A stretch of 64,000 nucleotides of DNA from NCBI GenBank assembly GCA_022749755.1, contig CM040449.1, forward strand, positions 9,309,657-9,373,656. Reading direction: 5' to 3'. The notes below the pieces were generated by a model. The model saw nothing but the letters and a program-made list of their open reading frames with translations, ran no database searches and was not told where the DNA came from. The DNA is from Azadirachta indica (Eukaryota > Streptophyta > Magnoliopsida > Sapindales > Meliaceae). The position numbers were made by a program, and so were the translations under genes. Within the stretch, counting starts at the first letter, position 1, and each line of letters starts with the position of its first letter. This document shows, one piece after another, positions 13,280 to 26,609 of this stretch.

Positions 13280-13620
13280 GTGCCTTTGACATGCCTACGG
13301 CATCAAAAGACTTTATGCCGAACAACCATGTCATTGATGTGGCCATGGCGTTAAAGGACTTCATAGCGAATAACCATGCCTTTGATGCGGCCACGACATC
13401 AAAGGACTTCATGGCGAACAACCATGTCTTTGATGTGATCACGGCATTAAAAGACTTCTTGGCAAATAAATCCCTACCTTTATTGTAGCCATGGCATTAA
13501 AAGACTTCTCGAAGAACAAGCCCCGCTATTGATATGTACCTGATATCAATGGACTTTGATGATGAATAATCATGCCTTTGATGTGCCCACAACATTAAAG
13601 GACATTATGGAAAGCAAATC
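13280..13620. repeat. Imperfect ~54-bp tandem repeat in the TAT internal region
   Basis: A unit of the form AACCATGCCTTTGATGTGG...CATCAAAGGACTTCATGGCG recurs about five to six times with growing divergence. The first four are the clearest (13,290-13,490). Tandem repeats in the non-coding internal part are common in TAT-type elements. Confidence 0.75.
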
Positions 13621-13959
13621 TGGTTACACCAAGATGCATATTTGGTATCAAATTGATGGACTTCAACGGTGAAATGATCCATGCCAAGATACACCTACGG
13701 TATCATATTGGTATTAAGGAGAATTTAATTAAGCCCATTTATGCCTAAGGTAACAGAGTGGCATTAAGGAGAACTTGATCAAGTTAAGATACACTTACAA
13801 TATCATATTGGCATTCTTCATATAAATCTATACCCCTTGAAATTGTGCTCCTCGCCAACAATTTGGGAAGGCTTCTACACAGGAGATCTACACCTAAAAC
13901 ACATGAAGACATAATTTTATGACGGTATAACTAGTGATAATACCTTGAAGGCACAATTG

Positions 13960-14225
13960 GTGAAAACATGACCAAATAACACATGGCAAAATCATGACGA
14001 AATATCATATAGAAAAATCATGGCAAATAAATGGCCAAATCATGCCGAAGATACAGTGAAATATCGCATGGAGAAATCATGGTGAAATATTACATGGAGA
14101 AATATCATATGACGAAATATCACATGGAGAAATCATAGCGAAAACATGGTCAAATCGTAGTGAAAATATGGGGAAAATATTGCACGAAGAAATCATGGAG
14201 AAATATCATATGGAGATATAATGGA
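13960..14225. repeat. Short-period degenerate repeat (CATGGAGAAAT type)
   Basis: Variants of AAATATCACATGGAGAAATCATGG recur about ten times over ~260 bases with irregular spacing of ~20-30 bases. This block is separate from the ~54-bp array upstream. Confidence 0.7.
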
Positions 14226-14657
14226 GATCCAGCTTAGGTGGTTTTTTTCTCAAAAGTACCTTATGAAAACCAAGGTAATAAAATAACACACCTAGACCTC
14301 TTCAAGAACACATAAGAAAAGTATAGTCACCAAGGGTTTGGAGAAATCATGAACAACCGCCCAAATGCTTCTAGGGGAAACCTTTTGCTGAGTTGTAGCT
14401 GGTCCATTCAACAAAATAGAAAATAATTTACACATGACCTCCCTTCAGGCCATTAAATAAGCATCAAATCCTAAAAATCTCATAATGGCTACTAGGTTTA
14501 TCTAACTTTAATAGTAATATAAGCGGAGCATTTTAAACTTCTTAGGTAAGCATGCATTTCACAAGAAAGGTTAAGGGTTACCTTCCTTTTAGTGCTCCAT
14601 CATTAGAGAATACCTTATGGTTGGTTTTTTGTATAGTTCCTCACAGACGATGCCAAA

Positions 14658-15087
14658 TGTTGATGTCAAAATCCCTTCTCACTGCCACGTAGGGAAAGAT
14701 CTCAATCAACATTCAAAATTTGTTAGCTATAAAGGAAACATACCCACGACATTAAGTAACTTTGTCGAGGATGTGTCTTACACTACCTTATCTACTAAGC
14801 TGATTTACCCATCTACTGATGGGATTGACTTTCTGATTAAGGTGACTGGCCCTTATTTCGAGGTGGTCAACTCTTCCAACGAAGTGGTTCTCTCTCTTAT
14901 AAAGTGAAATATTATTCCGTTATAGTAGCAAATACTTACAAAACAAGAGCATGTCAGTGGGCACTGGTGGTGTTACCAGTAGATCCCCTTTGACGCTTAA
15001 GTTAGAACTAAATATATTGGAAAACTAATCTCAAAAGATCAATAACAATAATAACAATAATAATTGTGTGTTTATAATTGTGAGGAC

Positions 15088-15129
<42 letters not shown>

Positions 15130-15442
15130 AGCTAGGAAAAGAATCCAACGCTTTACTTGAGGAAAACTTGGAGTTTATATAGGCAAGGGAAAGATAAGTC
15201 ATCACCCCAAAGATCTCCATCGCGTTACCACTGTGCATCTCATGATAAAATTCAAGAGCCACTCGGTTGCTCATTCCCACGTGCTTATCTCACTCTTATT
15301 GGCTTATAGTGGTTGTCATTTATTAATGTCTTTAGATTATCATCATATAATCAAGTAGTTTGCATGTTAAGACTTAACTTTCTCTCTACCACGTGGTTTC
15401 GCTATAGCTGTCACGTGGACATGAATGATCTTGCCTACAACA
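14658..15442 (-). repeat. 5' LTR of the TAT-lineage element
   Basis: It pairs with 10,725-11,568. It contains a long (GA)n microsatellite at 15,092-15,127, expanded relative to the other LTR. The primer-binding site lies directly to its left, which fixes the orientation as minus. Confidence 0.75.
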
Positions 15443-18400
15443 AAAAGAATAAAAGGCTGTAGTCCTTATGATTCACACGAGTTAGGTGATATGAGCTATA
15501 ATATTAGTATGTATATATATATATATATATATGCGCACACACACACACACACATATATATATTAAGAACATTATAGCTAGGGCAAAAGGAGTACTCAAGT
15601 AGGTAGCTAATTGAATTGTGACTTGTGTATTCCTGTGTTCAGTGGTTTGAAGAAAACCGATATACCAATCTAATTAGTGAGTGAGTGAGAGTTGGTGTCG
15701 TTAAAGGAAATGAACCAATCCATCAAAATTTTAATTTAAGTTTGATTACAGTCAAACCCAAGAGCAGACAAGTTAATTAATTTCATAGTTATCGTGATAT
15801 ATAATATTATTATTATTAAGGATCAAAGTAAGTAATTAATTAATTTTTTTTTAATGCTTTCATGGGTTGGTGCTAGTAGAAGCTGCTGGTTATCTTTTAT
15901 TTTTAAATCATGCTTCAGTTGGTGCAAAGCTTAAAATTGTTAACTGCTGGTTATCTTTTCTGCATCTTAATGCCAACCATGAATCAATTATATATGCTGG
16001 TGTAAAATGCTTGCTGTTAGTTGGTGCAAATTGCTGCTGAGGCTTAATATATTGCTACATATGTTGGACACTTTTGCTTGCATATAGCTTTTGATTCAAT
16101 ATGATGAAAAGGCTATTCTGCCTTGCTGGAGTGTTCTGAAAATTCTTTGTGCTGCAATTTTTCTTGCCTGCTGCAATTCTTTATGCCTGCTATCAATTAT
16201 TGCAGTTTGATCTTTGAAGGTACTATTAGTCTTTGCAAGGATGGATGAAATATTGCCACTTCTTAGAAAAGCTTTTCTGGAATTGATGATAGACTATTTT
16301 ATTTGCTACAATAATAAGTGCTTTGTCTTCTGGCTTTATATGTCAGTGTTTGTACAAGGCTTCACTAACTGTTCATTCTTTGATTGGATTCGTTAGCCTC
16401 TTTTAGCTTGCTCTTTATAATTTTCTTTGATTTGTGTAATTGAAGAAAATTTTATATATTTTATATTTTTGATTTTTTGAATTTATTTTATATTTTTAAA
16501 AAAAGAGTTAATAGAACTTTAAATGATAAATTTTTTAAAAATTATGATGTTTAAAATTATAGAAATCGGTTTAAAATGGATAAAACTAAATTAATTTTAT
16601 AAAAAAATTAGTTAAACATGATTAAATAGGGGGTCGGTTTGGTTGGGTTAGAAATAGGGGCAAATTGGCCTCATCCCCGTTTTCTTCAAAACAGGGGAGG
16701 GCAAGTTCGGGAATAAATTTTTCCTAAATAAGACGTGTCATTCCCACTCAGAACTTGTGCCATTGCCGTCCTTACTATCATTACACCGATAGGTTAAATA
16801 GTGATAAAGGATAAATTTACCACTATGAATTATATTTAAATATGTTATATTATTTATCTTTAATATAAAATATAGACATAAAATCTTTTATCTATCACCT
16901 CCATTGTCACCTTTCTTATCCTCTCATCTCCAAATATACCACCACTATAATCACCTCCATTTTCAACTTTTATCTTTTCTATTATTTTTCATTTTTTCTC
17001 ACACTATCACTTTCTCTACCATGACCACCACCGCTCCTTTCTTTTTTCTTTTCAAATACAAATTTTTTCTAAATTATATTTAAAAAGTTATAGATGAAAG
17101 CCATTATAACTAACCAAGCAAATTCCTACAATTTTTGTTATTATTTGTTTCCAAAAATGGCAAATTAAAGTCATATGTCATGAGTTTAATTTCGTGCTTT
17201 CGATGATTTATCTCATAGGTGGCTTTTGTCGATGATTATGAGGAGAAACAATTATTAAGATTATAAGAATTATTAGTACGAGAAAAAGCCTTCAAAACCA
17301 TAATAATAGATTTGGTTGATGACAAGAAAATAGTGAGAGAAGTTGTTGCATTTTTTTAAGAAAAGATGGCATGAGAAGTTGATTCAACTTTTTTGACAAG
17401 AAATGCCATAAATGTGCTTCCTTTGAATTTTTATTAAGTGTAGTGAAGTAATGATTTTTTTTAATATTGGGGATAAAAAGTGAATTATACCTTTGAAAAT
17501 TTTAATGGAGGGTGATAATTGTAACAATAAGGACTAAAATGTTTTAATCGACCAAAGAATTTTATGTTGTGTTATTTTATTAAAGTATAGGGACTAAAAT
17601 TATATTACTTTTAATTTTTAATTAAGGTAAGATTGCATTTATTTTTTTGTATCTGAACTCTTAAAATGACTGAAATATGAATCTAATTAAAATTAAATTT
17701 AAATGATATATTTGTTTTTTATTTCAAAACATTTGAAAATAAGTATTAAATTGTTTATTTTGACAAAATAAAAAGTTTAAAAATTTATATTTTAACATAT
17801 ATATCCTTTTAAATAGTATACTTTTATCTATAATAATTTTGATTATCTTAACATAATAATAGATAAAAAAATTTTAATAAATTATACGAGTATATACATT
17901 ATTTATTTGTTTAATATATCCTTTTTTAAAAAAATTCTAATAAATGATATAAAAATTAATTAAAAAATTAAATAAAAATAATAAGTCATATTATAATATA
18001 ATTGTAATTATATAAATATATAAATTTATTGTAATAATTAAAGCATAAAATAAGTAAAATTGAGCAAAAATTAAAGATGACTCATAATAGAGAACAAATA
18101 CGTCAAAAATAGTTAATTAGGATTTTAATTTTGTTAGTAAATAAATTAATAAAATAAGAATTTTTTTAAAAATAAAAATATAAAGTTATTTAAACATTTA
18201 CTAATTTAGATTTAATTCAAAATTTTTTATTTAAACATTTACTTTTTTAGATTTAATTCAAATTTTTAACTTAACTTAATTATATTAAAATATTTTTAAC
18301 AAATATTTAGATATAAGTTGAAAAATAAATGACTCTTAGACATCTAAATAATTATATTCAGACTTCAAGTAAAAAAACAAACATCCCCTAAGTGTAAAAT

Positions 18401-18768
18401 AACTTTCTTGTTATTTAGGGTAGAGTTGTGACTTTCAATAAATTGATAGCATATTTGATATATGTCAATAAATTATAGGGTAAAGTTGAAAATAACTCAA
18501 AAATAAATTGTAAAATATAAAAATAAATAAACACGAGTCAGAAAATAAAAAATAACTAATATATTCTATGAATTATAATTTTAAAAAAAGATCAAAAGTG
18601 TAAAAAAATTAAAATTTGTTTTCAATATAAATTTTTCTTATGAAATTTCTATTTCATAAATGCAATTTTACATGTAAGATTTCAAAACAAATTTTTAGTT
18701 ATGATTAAATCAATTTTATATAACTTCTACATATCATTTGAAGATATATTATATACTAAATTGATATT
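15443..18768. other. Spacer without recognised gene; compound microsatellite
   Basis: A (TA)n-(CA)n-(TA)n compound microsatellite lies at 15,510-15,561. Bases 15,860-16,400 are less AT-rich, with GCTGCTGGTTATCTTTT-like repeats (near 15,880 and 15,940) and no convincing frame. Bases 16,620-16,790 have a short GC-richer patch. The remainder (16,800-18,768) is AT-rich with no gene I can support. Confidence 0.5.
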
Positions 18769-18773
18769 TGACC

Positions 18774-19967
18774 TAAAATACTCATATGCAACTCAAGAGA
18801 TTGGGTGAATTGGATTTCTAACAAATATTAACACCAAATTTAAATTTAATCTAATCACTCACAAATTAAAATCAAACAAAAATATGGAAGTTCAAGGGAT
18901 AAAGAGATGAACACAAGATTTATAATGGTTTGGCAATCAACCGACCTACAATCATTCCTTCAAGATCTATTTGAAGATTTTACTAAACAAACAAGTCTTG
19001 ATCCCCCAAGACTTAAACAATTACAAGCAAGAGAATTTTTTGATACCTCATATCCCTTACAAGTATTTACTTACCCCAAACATTCAAACACAATCTCAAC
19101 CAAATGAAAGACCCACTTCTTTCACTTTTTTACAATCAAAAATCAAATTGAAGAGAAATGAATACTTACAAATTGATCTCCCACAAGAAAAGTACTACAA
19201 ATGAATGTTTTTGGAGATCCAAATGTGTATATGGCAATTCAAGCTTAAGAACATATTTTAGAACTTTGTAAGGACCTTTTATCTCTCAAAATATGCTCCA
19301 ACAACCTATTTAATAAGTGTAAAGTCTCCAATTTATATTTGATTAGAAAACTAGCTATCAAAAACTTAAAAATTCAAATTTTCTTAAATGTCGGTCAACT
19401 GAGGAAAGTCAGAAAGTATAATTTTAAAAACTCAGAAGATCGGTTAATTGGTATGGAAGAATCAGTTGATTGATGGATTTGGTTCAGTCGATCAGATGGT
19501 TCGGTTCAGTTGACCAACCCAAAACCCCTACATTTTACCATCGGTTTGGTCGATCAAATTGGTTTGAACTAGTTTTACTGGACCAAGTTTCTCTGAACTA
19601 GTTTTCTGGCAGTTTAAAAAACTTTTCAATTTGTTTCAGATTTCACTATTTTTAAAATTTGCAATTTCATTCAAATTTCAGATTTCAAACTTTGTGGGTT
19701 TGGTCCATTTTTTAAGTTTTAAAAAATTAAATTTTGATTTGAATTTCAAAACTAATGATATGCACAAAACATCTTGAGCTTTTAATCAATGCATAACACA
19801 CATACAAAATACAAGCTTATACATATAAAATACATAATAAAATACTGTCTTTTACACTTGTGTCTTGACTCTGTATATTGAATTTGAATCATCGTTTTTC
19901 ATTTCTTTGATTGGATGGCACTTTTTGTGATCATGAAAATTATAGTTATGTAACACTAAGGTCAATA
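18774..19967 (-). repeat. 3' LTR of the SIRE-type element
   Basis: It aligns with 22,588-25,320 over its full length, apart from the solo-LTR insert in that copy. The right end GTAACACTAAGGTCAATA corresponds to GTGACACTAAGGTCAACA of the partner. Confidence 0.85.
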
Positions 19968-20420
19968 ATCTCCCTCTTTTTGATGATGACAAAACCATTG
20001 AGCCATATAGAGGTTTTTTTTATGATGATGGAATTTACTTCCCCTATGTATTTGAGTAAAACCTCCTCTTATATGAAAAAAATACTATAAGCGCAAGTAC
20101 AAAGAGAGGCACTTCTATATTTTGCTCATTCCAACGTCACCACAATTCCAATCAAAGATATCCATATACTCCACAAATTTAAACTCAATTAACACAAAAT
20201 CTAACATAAGGATGTTCTTTAAGATAAACATCTAAACACATAATTTCTCCCCCTTTGGCATCATCAAAAACAAATAATGCTATATGAAGAAATTGATGCA
20301 CTAACAATCATGTTATTAAAAAGAAATCCCTATAATCCATAAAGCATGAAAAATAAGTACATTCATAAAGCATAACAAAGCATCTAGCAAAATCAACATT
20401 TTCTCCCCCTTGGTATCATC
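19968..20420 (-). promoter_or_regulatory. Multiple polypurine tracts of the SIRE-type element
   Basis: On the minus strand, GATGATGCCAAAGGGGGAG-like motifs occur near 20,250-20,270 and 20,402-20,422, and a weaker one directly at the LTR (19,968-19,988). The polypurine tract primes plus-strand DNA synthesis, and repeated copies are a Sirevirus trait. Confidence 0.6.
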
Positions 20421-22056
20421 AAAAACACAAAAAGAAGGATATGCTTCCAATGTCTATATCATCAAAATTAGTTCACAAGCATGCCAAAGAAGTGTCCAAG
20501 CAAAGCAAAAAAGTTTAATTGAATGTAGCAACTCCAAACAATGCATTTTAATTCAAGCATATGAGAATCAATTATATAGCAATCAATTAAACTCCTCCCC
20601 TTTTGTATATCAAAAGTGTGGCATTATTGACAAGTTCAAATTTCCAAGTTATGCATAGATGAAAATGCACATATCATGTCAAGTTAATGCAAGTCAAAAG
20701 GATAAATCATTTGCCTCTCAAAGTGTATTGCATATCAAGATAGGCATCTTACCCTCCCGCATCATAATAAACCCAAAAATAATTTCAAAACAATTCAAGT
20801 AAATGAAAATGAATGCTAGAATGACATTTCTCTAGAATCAAACCTTTGATGGTTTAGATTCATAAGTTTGCTTCTATATATTTTCCAATGATTCATCCTC
20901 TTTTAAAGCTTCTCTTTTACTTCCTTGATAAACTTTTGATACGGGGACAGAAAGCCCTAAATATTCGATCAACCCGCTTGAGAAATTTGGTAGACCAAAT
21001 TCTCTTGACTCAATTCATTTTGGTTTCCCTGTTTCTGCTCTGTTTTCTAACCAATCTTCATTCATAGGGCCATATCTTTCTATAGAGATGTCCAAATTGA
21101 GTGTCACAAAATTCTTTGAACTCCTGACATCTAGGACTTTTGATTCATATCCAATTTGCACCGTCTTAGTTAACAGATTCTTCCGAAAAAAATCAGAATT
21201 CTAGCCTACTGCATCTTTCAAACATTATAACCTCTATGGATTAATTCTCGCAAATCTGCTTGGAACAATGTCCAAATTGGATTCTATAAAATTCTACAGA
21301 AACTAGACATCTACATCTTTCCATCCACTTATCATTTGTCCCACAAAATAATACCAATCAGTCCCATAATTGCTTGCAAGTTGGCTGCCAGTTTCTCAGA
21401 ATGTGGAGACAATCACTTTCACCTCCTAATGCTAAACCATCCAATCTTGAATCCAAATAGTTGATATTTGGCTTAAATGAAATCGAAATACTCATTATAA
21501 AGTGATCAAATTTCATTTTATAGCCATTTTCACATGATAAATGAATGCATGAATTGAATTAAAATATCAAGCATGTACCATGCAAATCAAACAATGACAA
21601 ACCTTTATCAAGGCATAAAGAGAAATGACACATTTTGCAAAAATTAATCAACATCAAACTCAAAATACAACGTATGTTAAAAGAAACTTAAGCAAACAAA
21701 AATGATGAGCTAAGAATTTGATACCAATTTTTTTGCTGATAAATAATCCTTTTCATTTTCTCTAAGAGTAAGATGCTTTTATATTACATTTGGGGAGACC
21801 TGCAAAAATTTGAGTGTTCAACTTGTCTTTTATCTTCATCAAGGAATCACTCATATTTTCTTGATTTTGGTACCTACAAAAGATATTCAAGTTTTACACT
21901 TTGGTACCCAAAAGTCTTTGGGTCTTTGATTGTTAGTTTTGGTTCCTTTTGGAACTTTGTAATCAAATGCATTCACTTTGATTGGCCATCTTTGACTTAA
22001 ATGTCTGTAAATATTGCAATAAGTGTATGTAGTATTTGTTTCGACTTCAAAAGAGG

Positions 22057-22530
22057 TTATTTTGTAAAACTTTTGTTTAGAGTGTGGCTTGTACCCAATA
22101 CCACTGTTATCAAATACACATGTATGAGAGTTAAGACACAGCACCAAATTCTAGACTCATTAACTTGGTTAGTTCCCTCATAAACAACTTTTAATGCATG
22201 CCAAATTTCATATGTCGTTTCACATCCGAAATTTCTATGGAATTCTTTCTTATCAACACCATAATAAAGAGTATTTATAGCCCTGGCATTTAGGGTGGTG
22301 TTCTTCTTATCAATCTTATTCCACTCACCACTAGGCTTAGGCACACTTTCTCCTTTTTCATTTCTTTTTATAGGAATTTGCTTAGGCCACTTAATAATCA
22401 CCTCCCATATTTCATAATCATATGCTTGCAAATAAATTCTCATCCTAGCTTTCCAATAAGGGTAGTCATTTCCATAAAAAAATGGAGGCCTAGAGGTGGA
22501 TTGACCTTTAACATGTCCTAGGGTTGCCAT
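22057..22530 (-). pseudogene. Truncated copia gag fragment
   Basis: A 157-codon frame starts 44 bases inside the primer-binding site. The start (PPFFYGNDYPYWKARMRIYL) is the N-terminal gag segment typical of copia elements, and the middle (ARAINTLYYGV, YEIWHALKVVYEGT) is the conserved gag (UBN2-type) core. The last ~30 residues are unlike gag and read into unrelated sequence. Zinc knuckle, protease, integrase and reverse transcriptase are missing. Gag would form the virus-like particle. Confidence 0.85.
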
Positions 22531-22587
22531 TGGATCTTCTCTAAGATGGTTAATCTTTTATAAGAGAAACCAAGCTCTGATACTAAT

Positions 22588-25320
22588 TGAAATACTAATG
22601 TGCAACCCAAGAGAAGGGGTGAATTGAGTTTCTAACAAACATTAACACAAAATTCAAATTTAGTCCAACCACCCACAAATTCAAATCAAACACAAATATA
22701 AAAGTTTAAGGGATATAGAGATGAACACAAGATTTATAGTGGTTCAGCAATCAACTAGCCTACATCCATTTCTTCAAGATCCTCTTGAAGATTTCACTAA
22801 ACAAACAAGTCTTGATCCCCCAAGATTTAACAATTACAACTAAGAAAATTTTCAGTACCTCTTAACCCTTATAAGTATTTGTTCACCCCAAACACTTAAA
22901 CACAATCTTAACCAAGTGAAAAACCCACTTTTTTCATTTCTTTACAATTAAAAATTAAATTAAAGAGAAAAGAATACTTACAAATTGATCTCCTACAAGA
23001 AAAATAGTACAAATGAATACTCTTGAAGATACAAATGTGTATATAGTGATTTCAAGTACAAAAATGTGTTTTACAACTTTGTAAATACTTTTTATCTCTG
23101 TATTCGAAAAACTTATTAAATAAGTGTAAAGTTCCCAATTTACATTTGATTAAAAAAATTAGCCGTTAGAAACTTAAAAATTTAAATTTTCATGAATGTT
23201 GATCGACTAAAAAAACCAGTTCAATTAACCAAGGAAAAAAAAAAAGCATAGTAATAAGTGTGCAGAATATACACTTATCAGTTGCTGTGAGACTTGAATT
23301 GTTTTGTAAATTCTCAAGTTTAGTTAATATTTGATAAATTTTAGTGTATTGTATAGAAAAAGTAGCAAATTGCCATTTAAAATGAATTCGGCTTAAAGAA
23401 GAAAGGTCAGAAAAGTCGGAAAGGAAATAAAAACCAAAATGCAAATGTTCAAGGACCAAAGTGCAAGAAACTCATAATTTTGATGGGCTGTTTGTACAAT
23501 AAGGCCAAGCCATGCCCTCAGTTAAGAAGGCCATTTTGGTAGATAGGGTGGGCTGCCAATGCCACCAAGATGTGCAATTGTGCCACCCATCGTGCTCTAA
23601 CTGCGCCTCAACGTGAATTTGGGCGCCTCCATGCATCTTGGATCTCCTTGGACGATTTTAGGCCTTAAGATCATCATTTAATGGCCTAATTTGGGTATAT
23701 TTTAGGTTTTTATGCTTATGGAAGCCAGCAACAATTAGCCAAGAGAGGAAAATTTGAGTTTTGGGCGTAAGAGAAAAGGAAGAACAAGGAAGGATTCTAG
23801 AAAGGTGAATTGATTCAAGTGAAAGCTTTGGAAGAAGATCTTGAGGAGAATTATTGAAGCTCTCATTCCAGTCTAGTATCTTAAACCTTATTATTTTCAT
23901 TTTGTTTTTCTTTTGGGTTTAATTTGTTGGATTTAAAGATTACGGAATAGATGATGATGTTGATGTTGATATTTGAGATGGTTGGCTAGAATTTTTTATC
24001 TAGGGTGTTGATGTAACTTGTTCAAATTATGTTTTAATCAATTGGCATGTTATTAATGTTATTATGGTTTGATTCATTTGTGTTTACCTTGCCTAATGTT
24101 CTAATTTGTTAATTAATGAATTAGTTAAATTGAAGATGAGTGAATTCATTCTTAGGAAAAATTGATTTGTTTATCGGAATAAGAAAACACAATCTAAGTA
24201 ATTGTGCGATTAGGAGGTAATCAACACTTAGATAATCTAATTAATATTTAAGATTTTAAGAAACCAAAAGGTAAATTGAGTTTTAAGTGTTAAACAACAA
24301 GTAGTGCTTAACAAACATTTAATTGATTGAGTTAGATAGCATTAACTTAATTAGTTATACTTAAAACCTTGATTTACACTTGAGAGAGGTATTAAGGTTA
24401 GTCTTCATCTTGTGATTAGTGAATTAGACCAAAATACATTAATAATGGCTAATTAGAAGAAACATAGTGATAGATAAGTGGAATCAAGAACCTAGATAGT
24501 TTATCTTTACATATTTCATTCTTCTATTCACTCTTTAATTCAATTTTTATTTCTCGTTAGTTAATAGTAGAGTTTTTAGTTTTATTTGTCATTACAATTA
24601 ATCAATTCTAATTGCTTATATAAAATTGAACCTTCAAGCTTATAGTACTTAGTAGTAGTTTTAATTTCAATCCTCATGTGACGATGCTTGTACTTATCAT
24701 TTTATTACTTAATACAAACCGCACCCTTGCGATTAACGTTGTTGCAATCACATAGTCTTAAAAATTCAAAAGATTCAGTTGATCAGTCTGGAAGAATCGA
24801 CTAACTGATCGATTTGGTTTGGTCGATCAAGTGATTCGATTCAATCGACCAACCAAAACCCCTACATTCTACTATTAGTTCAGTTGATCAACCAGTCTAA
24901 TTTGGTCAACTAACTAGTCGAAATGGTTTTGTTGGACTAACTTTCTCCGAACCAGTTTTCTGGCAATTTTAAAAACTTTACATTTTGGTTCGTTTTCAGA
25001 GTTTTGAAAATTTGCAATTTGGTTCAGATTTCAAATTTTAAACTTTTTGGATTTGATCCATTTTGAGATTTTAAGAACTTGCATTTTAATTCAATTTTCA
25101 AAACTAATGATATGCACAAAACATCTTGAACTTTTAATCAATGCATAACACACTTACAAAAACACAAGTTTATACATATAAAATACACAATAAAATACCA
25201 TCTACTACGCCTGTGTCTTGACTCCGTATATTGAGTTTGAATCATCATTTTCCATTTCTTTGATTGGATGACATGTTTTGTGATCATGAAAATTATAGTT
25301 ATGTGACACTAAGGTCAACA
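22588..25320 (-). repeat. 5' LTR of the SIRE-type element, interrupted
   Basis: The two parts 22,588-23,251 and 24,751-25,320 together match the 3' LTR. The gap is the solo LTR at 23,252-24,750. Confidence 0.85.
23252..24750 (+). mobile_element. Solo LTR of an Athila/TAT-like gypsy family
   Basis: The 1,499-bp insert is flanked by CATAG on both sides (23,247-23,251 and 24,751-24,755). It starts TAATAAGTGTGCAG (first bases probably mutated from TGATAAG) and ends GTTGCAATCA. The last ~170 bases resemble U5 of Athila-type LTRs, ending in GCGATTAACGTTGTTGCAATCA-like sequence. No internal region remains, so the element was lost by LTR-LTR recombination after inserting into the SIRE-type LTR. Confidence 0.8.
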
Positions 25321-25534
25321 TGGCCTAAATCAAAGTTATATAAATCAATTTATTTTGAAATCTTATAATGTAAATGCTTTTATAAAATAAAACTTTTATT
25401 AAAAAAACTTATTAAAATAAATTTTAAATGTCTTTTAACATTTTTAATCATTAATAAAATTTATTAGTTATTTTTTTTATTTTTATTGTATTGTGTTTAT
25501 ATATTTTTTATGCTTTATAATTCGTTTTCAAGAA

Positions 25535-25918
25535 ATTGAGAATTAAAGATATTTATGCAAATTTATTGGTCAACATAATATAGGAACTTATGAGAGTATA
25601 TATGTCATTTTATTTATCAAAATTGGTCAAACCTTAAAAGATTTTACTTACAAATATTTTTGACTTAATTGAGTGATTAACATTTACTTTTAAAAATTAG
25701 GTCTAACCCTTAATTTTATAATTATAAGGGCAAAGGATAGTTGGATCCTCATTTTTCTAAAATAAGTGTCAAATACATCGTCACTCTTAAATTGAAAAAA
25801 ATATATTAATGAGGCCCTTTATGTTAAATTTTGTTAGTGTCCATTGTTAACTCCTGTAACATAACATAAAAACCCCTTGTTGACTAATAAATTTGCATAA
25901 ATATTCTTAATTCTCAAT
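25535..25918. mobile_element. MITE-like element with 41-bp terminal inverted repeats
   Basis: The arms 25,535-25,575 and 25,878-25,918 are inverted copies with about three mismatches (ATTGAGAATTAA...GTCAACA); weaker pairing extends ~20 bases further out. The interior has no reading frame. The left-truncated sister is at 2,043-2,322. Confidence 0.65.
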
Positions 25919-26609
25919 TAAAAAAAATACATTATAAAATATGAAAGAATATACAAACACAATATATCAAAAATAAAAATAATTAATATATTTTAAAATA
26001 TAAAGAACTAAAATTAAATATTATCTTGATTTTTATTATAATTAAATTTGTTTTTAAATTTGTAGACCTAGGCTTCGAAATTTTCAAGTTAATAATGCAC
26101 ATCGTTTACAAATATATATACAACGGTTCATCACCAAACTATAACACCCAATATATAGCCGGCAAATACTCAAATCTGTATTTCGAAATAGGAAGTGAGA
26201 ACATGCATGACTGATTTACCAAATATACAAGTATAAATTAGCATCCACAACTATATAGCAGTTCCCAATTAACCGTTTGAAACCCTACGCCAAGTTCCGA
26301 GTTCATCCAGGGTAGAACTAAGAACACAGGCCCCAAATTTCATCAAATTAAAAAAAAAAAAAAACACAACCGCAAACACTGGACTAATTATATTACAAAC
26401 CATAATATGAATAAAAAAGGAAACCAGTGTCTCCAGTTCGCCCCAGATTCGGCCACGTAACCAAAACTTACCCAGGGAGATGGCGAAAACAAAGACCTTA
26501 AATCAACACCTAAACCACGATTACACAAGGACTAAATTAAACAATTGATCTGACACACACCCGAGATCTACCTTCGCTGATGAAACGATCGAAGCGACAG
26601 AAAATAAGA

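Larger units (their letters stand above)
10725..15442 (-). mobile_element. TAT-lineage Ty3/gypsy element, decayed or non-autonomous
   Basis: The LTRs are at 10,725-11,568 and 14,658-15,442, both with TGTTG/CAACA ends (the first base of the left copy is mutated). Orientation comes from the primer-binding site: just left of the right LTR the minus strand reads TTTGGCATCGTCTGTGAGGA, close to the TTTGGCGCCGTCTGTGGGGA site of TAT-type elements. At the other end a purine tract (CTAGGGGGCTTC, minus strand) abuts the left LTR. The internal part is only ~3.1 kb and has no recognisable gag or pol. Possible target duplication AAAGA at 10,720-10,724, matched with a one-base shift at 15,444-15,448. A TATA-like motif (CCTATATAAAC, minus strand) lies in each LTR. 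Confidence 0.75.
18774..25320 (-). mobile_element. SIRE-type Ty1/copia element with both LTRs, internally deleted
   Basis: The 3' LTR is 18,774-19,967 and the 5' LTR 22,588-25,320 (about 1.23 kb once a solo LTR insert is removed). Flanks TGACC (18,769-18,773) and TGGCC (25,321-25,325) look like a target duplication with one change. The minus strand shows a tRNA-iMet-type primer site (TAGTATCAGAGC) at 22,574-22,585 beside the 5' LTR, and purine tracts with GATGATG beside the 3' LTR. Only a gag fragment remains, so the copy depends on others or is dead. Same family as the remnant at 1-1,960. Confidence 0.85.

Noticed and set aside
13233..13488. Frames on both strands (69 and 65 codons) with repeated peptides
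   Set aside because: They only reflect the ~54-bp tandem repeat, whose length is a multiple of three.
10725..15442. + strand orientation of the TAT element
   Set aside because: The + strand coding traces suggested it, but the primer-binding site and purine tract fit only the minus orientation, and antisense ORFs are known in this lineage.
15510..15561. (TA)n(CA)n run as possible origin or CRISPR-like array
   Set aside because: It is a simple compound microsatellite; there are no spacers and the genome is eukaryotic.
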